A DNA stretch of 64,000 nucleotides from Numida meleagris (taxonomy: Eukaryota > Chordata > Aves > Galliformes > Numididae): the NCBI RefSeq assembly GCF_002078875.1, contig NC_034412.1, forward strand, positions 13,454,995-13,518,994, read 5' to 3'. The translations under genes were made by a program, and so were the position numbers. Below, in pieces: positions 61,653 through 64,000 of this stretch (positions are counted from its first letter, which is position 1; the number at the start of each line of letters is the position of its first letter). The notes beneath the pieces were generated by a model. The model worked only from the letters and a program-made list of their open reading frames with translations, was not told where the DNA came from and did no database searches.

Positions 61653-64000
61653 AGATCTGAAAGCAACAAATCTCAACACAACTGTAGAAACTTTCTCTCT
61701 ACTAGACTTCACCTTGCTGAACTGACATGGAAGTTTATGCATGTATAAGTAGTGTAACTTCTGTGGAGAACTATAACGAGTTATTTTGCATGTTTTTATT
61801 TATAGCAGGTGAATGTTCTCCAATTCCTGGTAATATCAATTGATACTGTGCTCAAATAATGCCCTTTTAGTGTTGATATGTTAATATATAATCTAGAAAT
61901 TAGAGAACACTGCAGTGCATCCAAAAGGCCTATTGACAACTAGTGATTTTTTTTTTAGTTTGCAAGAAAAGGTTACAACTCGTTTACCAGTCAGTCTTTC
62001 CGATACCAGGGGTTTTTGCTAATCTTGAATGTTGCATTTGGTGCGTTATAGCCAAGGCAGCGTGCATGTGTCTTTTATTTACTGTTGTCTTACAGAGGTT
62101 TGCAGTAACCTTGAGAAATACTGTCATAAATCGTGCTTGAACCATGACTCTATTCTCAGTTCCTGAGAAATCTGGTTTTTATTGTCTTTCCACAACTATG
62201 TGAAGTACACTCGTATCTTTGCCTTTTGTGTATGATCTATTTTTTCTAAGTGAAGTTCACTTATTCACGTCTGATAACTATAATATGGACTTTTCATCAT
62301 GAAAGTCTCTTTTTATAATTATTTTGGCATCATATAAAATATTAAAATACACAAATAACAAAAACACAGGGCTGTATTTCCAGTCCAGTGAGTCAGTTTG
62401 AGTATCTGGCCCTTTTTGAAGATACTGTTAAAAATTTGGAATTTAGACCCGTTTTTCCATCTCCTTAATATGAAACTTTATGGAAATGGCAGAGCTTATT
62501 CTAAGAAAGGGCTAATTTCTTTTGAAGAAAGGCTTAATTTCATATTCAAGGAATTAATGTCTACTTGTTGAAGAGCTGACAGTGTTGTGATTGAAGATGC
62601 TCTATTAGTTTTTCTTCCTTTCTGCATGGTTTAATAGTAAGCTTAATTACATCTTTCATTGCAGAGGTGATGCTTCATTGTCACAATTCTAGATTTAATT
62701 TACAAATTTAGGAATGTTGTCTGAGCCAGAGACCAGGCAAATATGGATAAGAAATACTGTTTTTTTTTGTTCTGATGAAAAGTAATTTTCCCTATTTTTC
62801 ATTTTGCTGAAGACAAGATGTGCCTGAGTCTCCTTTAGATCATATCAGTTTAACTATTCCCATGATGCTTCTTGTGAAGCTGAGTGACCCTTTGGCTCTG
62901 AGATAGTCCAGTTTTCTTTGTCAAGGAGCACATGAACTTTCTCCTTGTGGCATGTACCTTCCTTGTTCCCTCCTTTCCCTAAATCATTTCAGCAAGGCTG
63001 GGGACTGGATGAGAAATTCTGCTGTTGTCTCATCAGTTGAGGAGTCCTGGGAAATGTTGAGAAAAAGGGTAAAAATGTGAATCAGATCTGCCTGACTCAG
63101 CATTTTGGCATGGTGTATAGAGGTGTTGTGCCAGCTCGAAACACCACAGATAAATATCTTGAACAGACATTACTAAAGGACTTATCACTATTTCACATGT
63201 AACACCACTTATCTGAGTGGAGCTCTCACTGTAGTTCTTTAGATATTTGCAAAGAATGTCAGAATTCTGACAGGGCCTGTCATACAACTGACAGTATTTT
63301 TTCTTTAAAAGAAATCCACCTTATAGCAAAACCTCAAGCAAAAAGTCACTAGTGACAAGTGCTTTTTATTTTAATAGTAATAAAAGTCTAATACAAAAAT
63401 AAAACATCTATTTACAATTTTCCCTAGAATTCTAATCTTCTGTGTTTTAAATGATGAATAGAAATTGTAATGGAGGTCCTTCTAAGGAAAATGAATAGCT
63501 TCTGTTGGAAGAGAAGAAAGTGAAATAGTCTCGAATGGAGTATTTTACTTTCTGTATTTTACTGTTTCAATTAAAGCAAACTTGGAAAAGGACACTACTT
63601 GATTCACTTTGACCTGCTTCATGTAGTGAATTTTAGTAAAAAAGTTACTAATCAGTAAATAAATATATTTTCTTTATATGCCTACTTATTTTGTATATAT
63701 AAATCAGCTTGTGTTCAATTTAATTGTTGTAAATAACAGAATAAATAGAAGTGAACCAACATAATACACCAATTAATTCAATGTGAATATCTTATATGAA
63801 CAAAATTTTGAGATGAAAGACCCCACAGATCTTTGTCGCATTGTGTTTAATATTGGCTATAGAACTACATATAAAAATTAGTGAATATTTGTTGAAAGCA
63901 AGGAAGGAAAACAAACTCTGTTACTTCATATGAGAGAGTTCATTCAATTCAAGTATCTGCTTTTTATTTTTACAGTTTTACAGTTTTACTTTGATTATTT
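61653..64000. other. Unannotated AT-rich non-coding DNA
   Basis: No gene, RNA gene or repeat family recognised. Short frames (up to 84 codons at 63033-63287, minus) show no protein family character. The sequence becomes strongly AT-rich toward the window end. Confidence 0.55.

Overview
The window is AT-rich vertebrate nuclear DNA, almost certainly from a bird. The evidence is its repeats: several 3'-end fragments of the CR1 LINE family, with short (ATTCTATG)-like tails; three copies of a mariner element whose ends and decayed transposase match the chicken family known as Galluhop; and two solo LTRs of an avian ERVL-type endogenous retrovirus. Galluhop points to a galliform such as chicken, but the species is an inference. 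There are no bacterial features (no operons, ribosome binding sites, CRISPR arrays or tRNAs).

I find no exon or intact protein-coding gene that I can support. The open reading frames are short, and I recognise no family apart from mariner transposase and the end of CR1 ORF2. The window reads as intergenic sequence or the inside of a very large intron. Its defined content is: an internally deleted mariner copy (2.57-3.13 kb); a CR1 end (5.5 kb); a long CTTTTT hexanucleotide array holding the only N (6.3-6.6 kb); a doubtful LTR-like patch (9.4 kb); an old diverged tandem duplication (17.1-17.5 kb); a solo LTR (25.6-26.1 kb); a near full-length dead mariner (26.7-28.0 kb); CR1 ends at 34.7, 36.7-37.3, 45.9, 48.8-49.0 and 54.1-54.7 kb; a mariner end joined to the 48.8 kb CR1 tail; and a solo LTR with a perfect 5-bp target duplication (61.1-61.6 kb).

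The most unusual sequence I found beyond the repeats is a 73-nt near-perfect hairpin at 43683-43755. It has the size and shape of a microRNA precursor, and its pairing is far better than chance should give. A second item is a run of codon-like blocks on the minus strand at about 46.56-47.12 kb that may be an old decayed coding sequence. I found no evidence of a new multi-gene system. Long intervals without a feature are listed, and they hold nothing else I can name.
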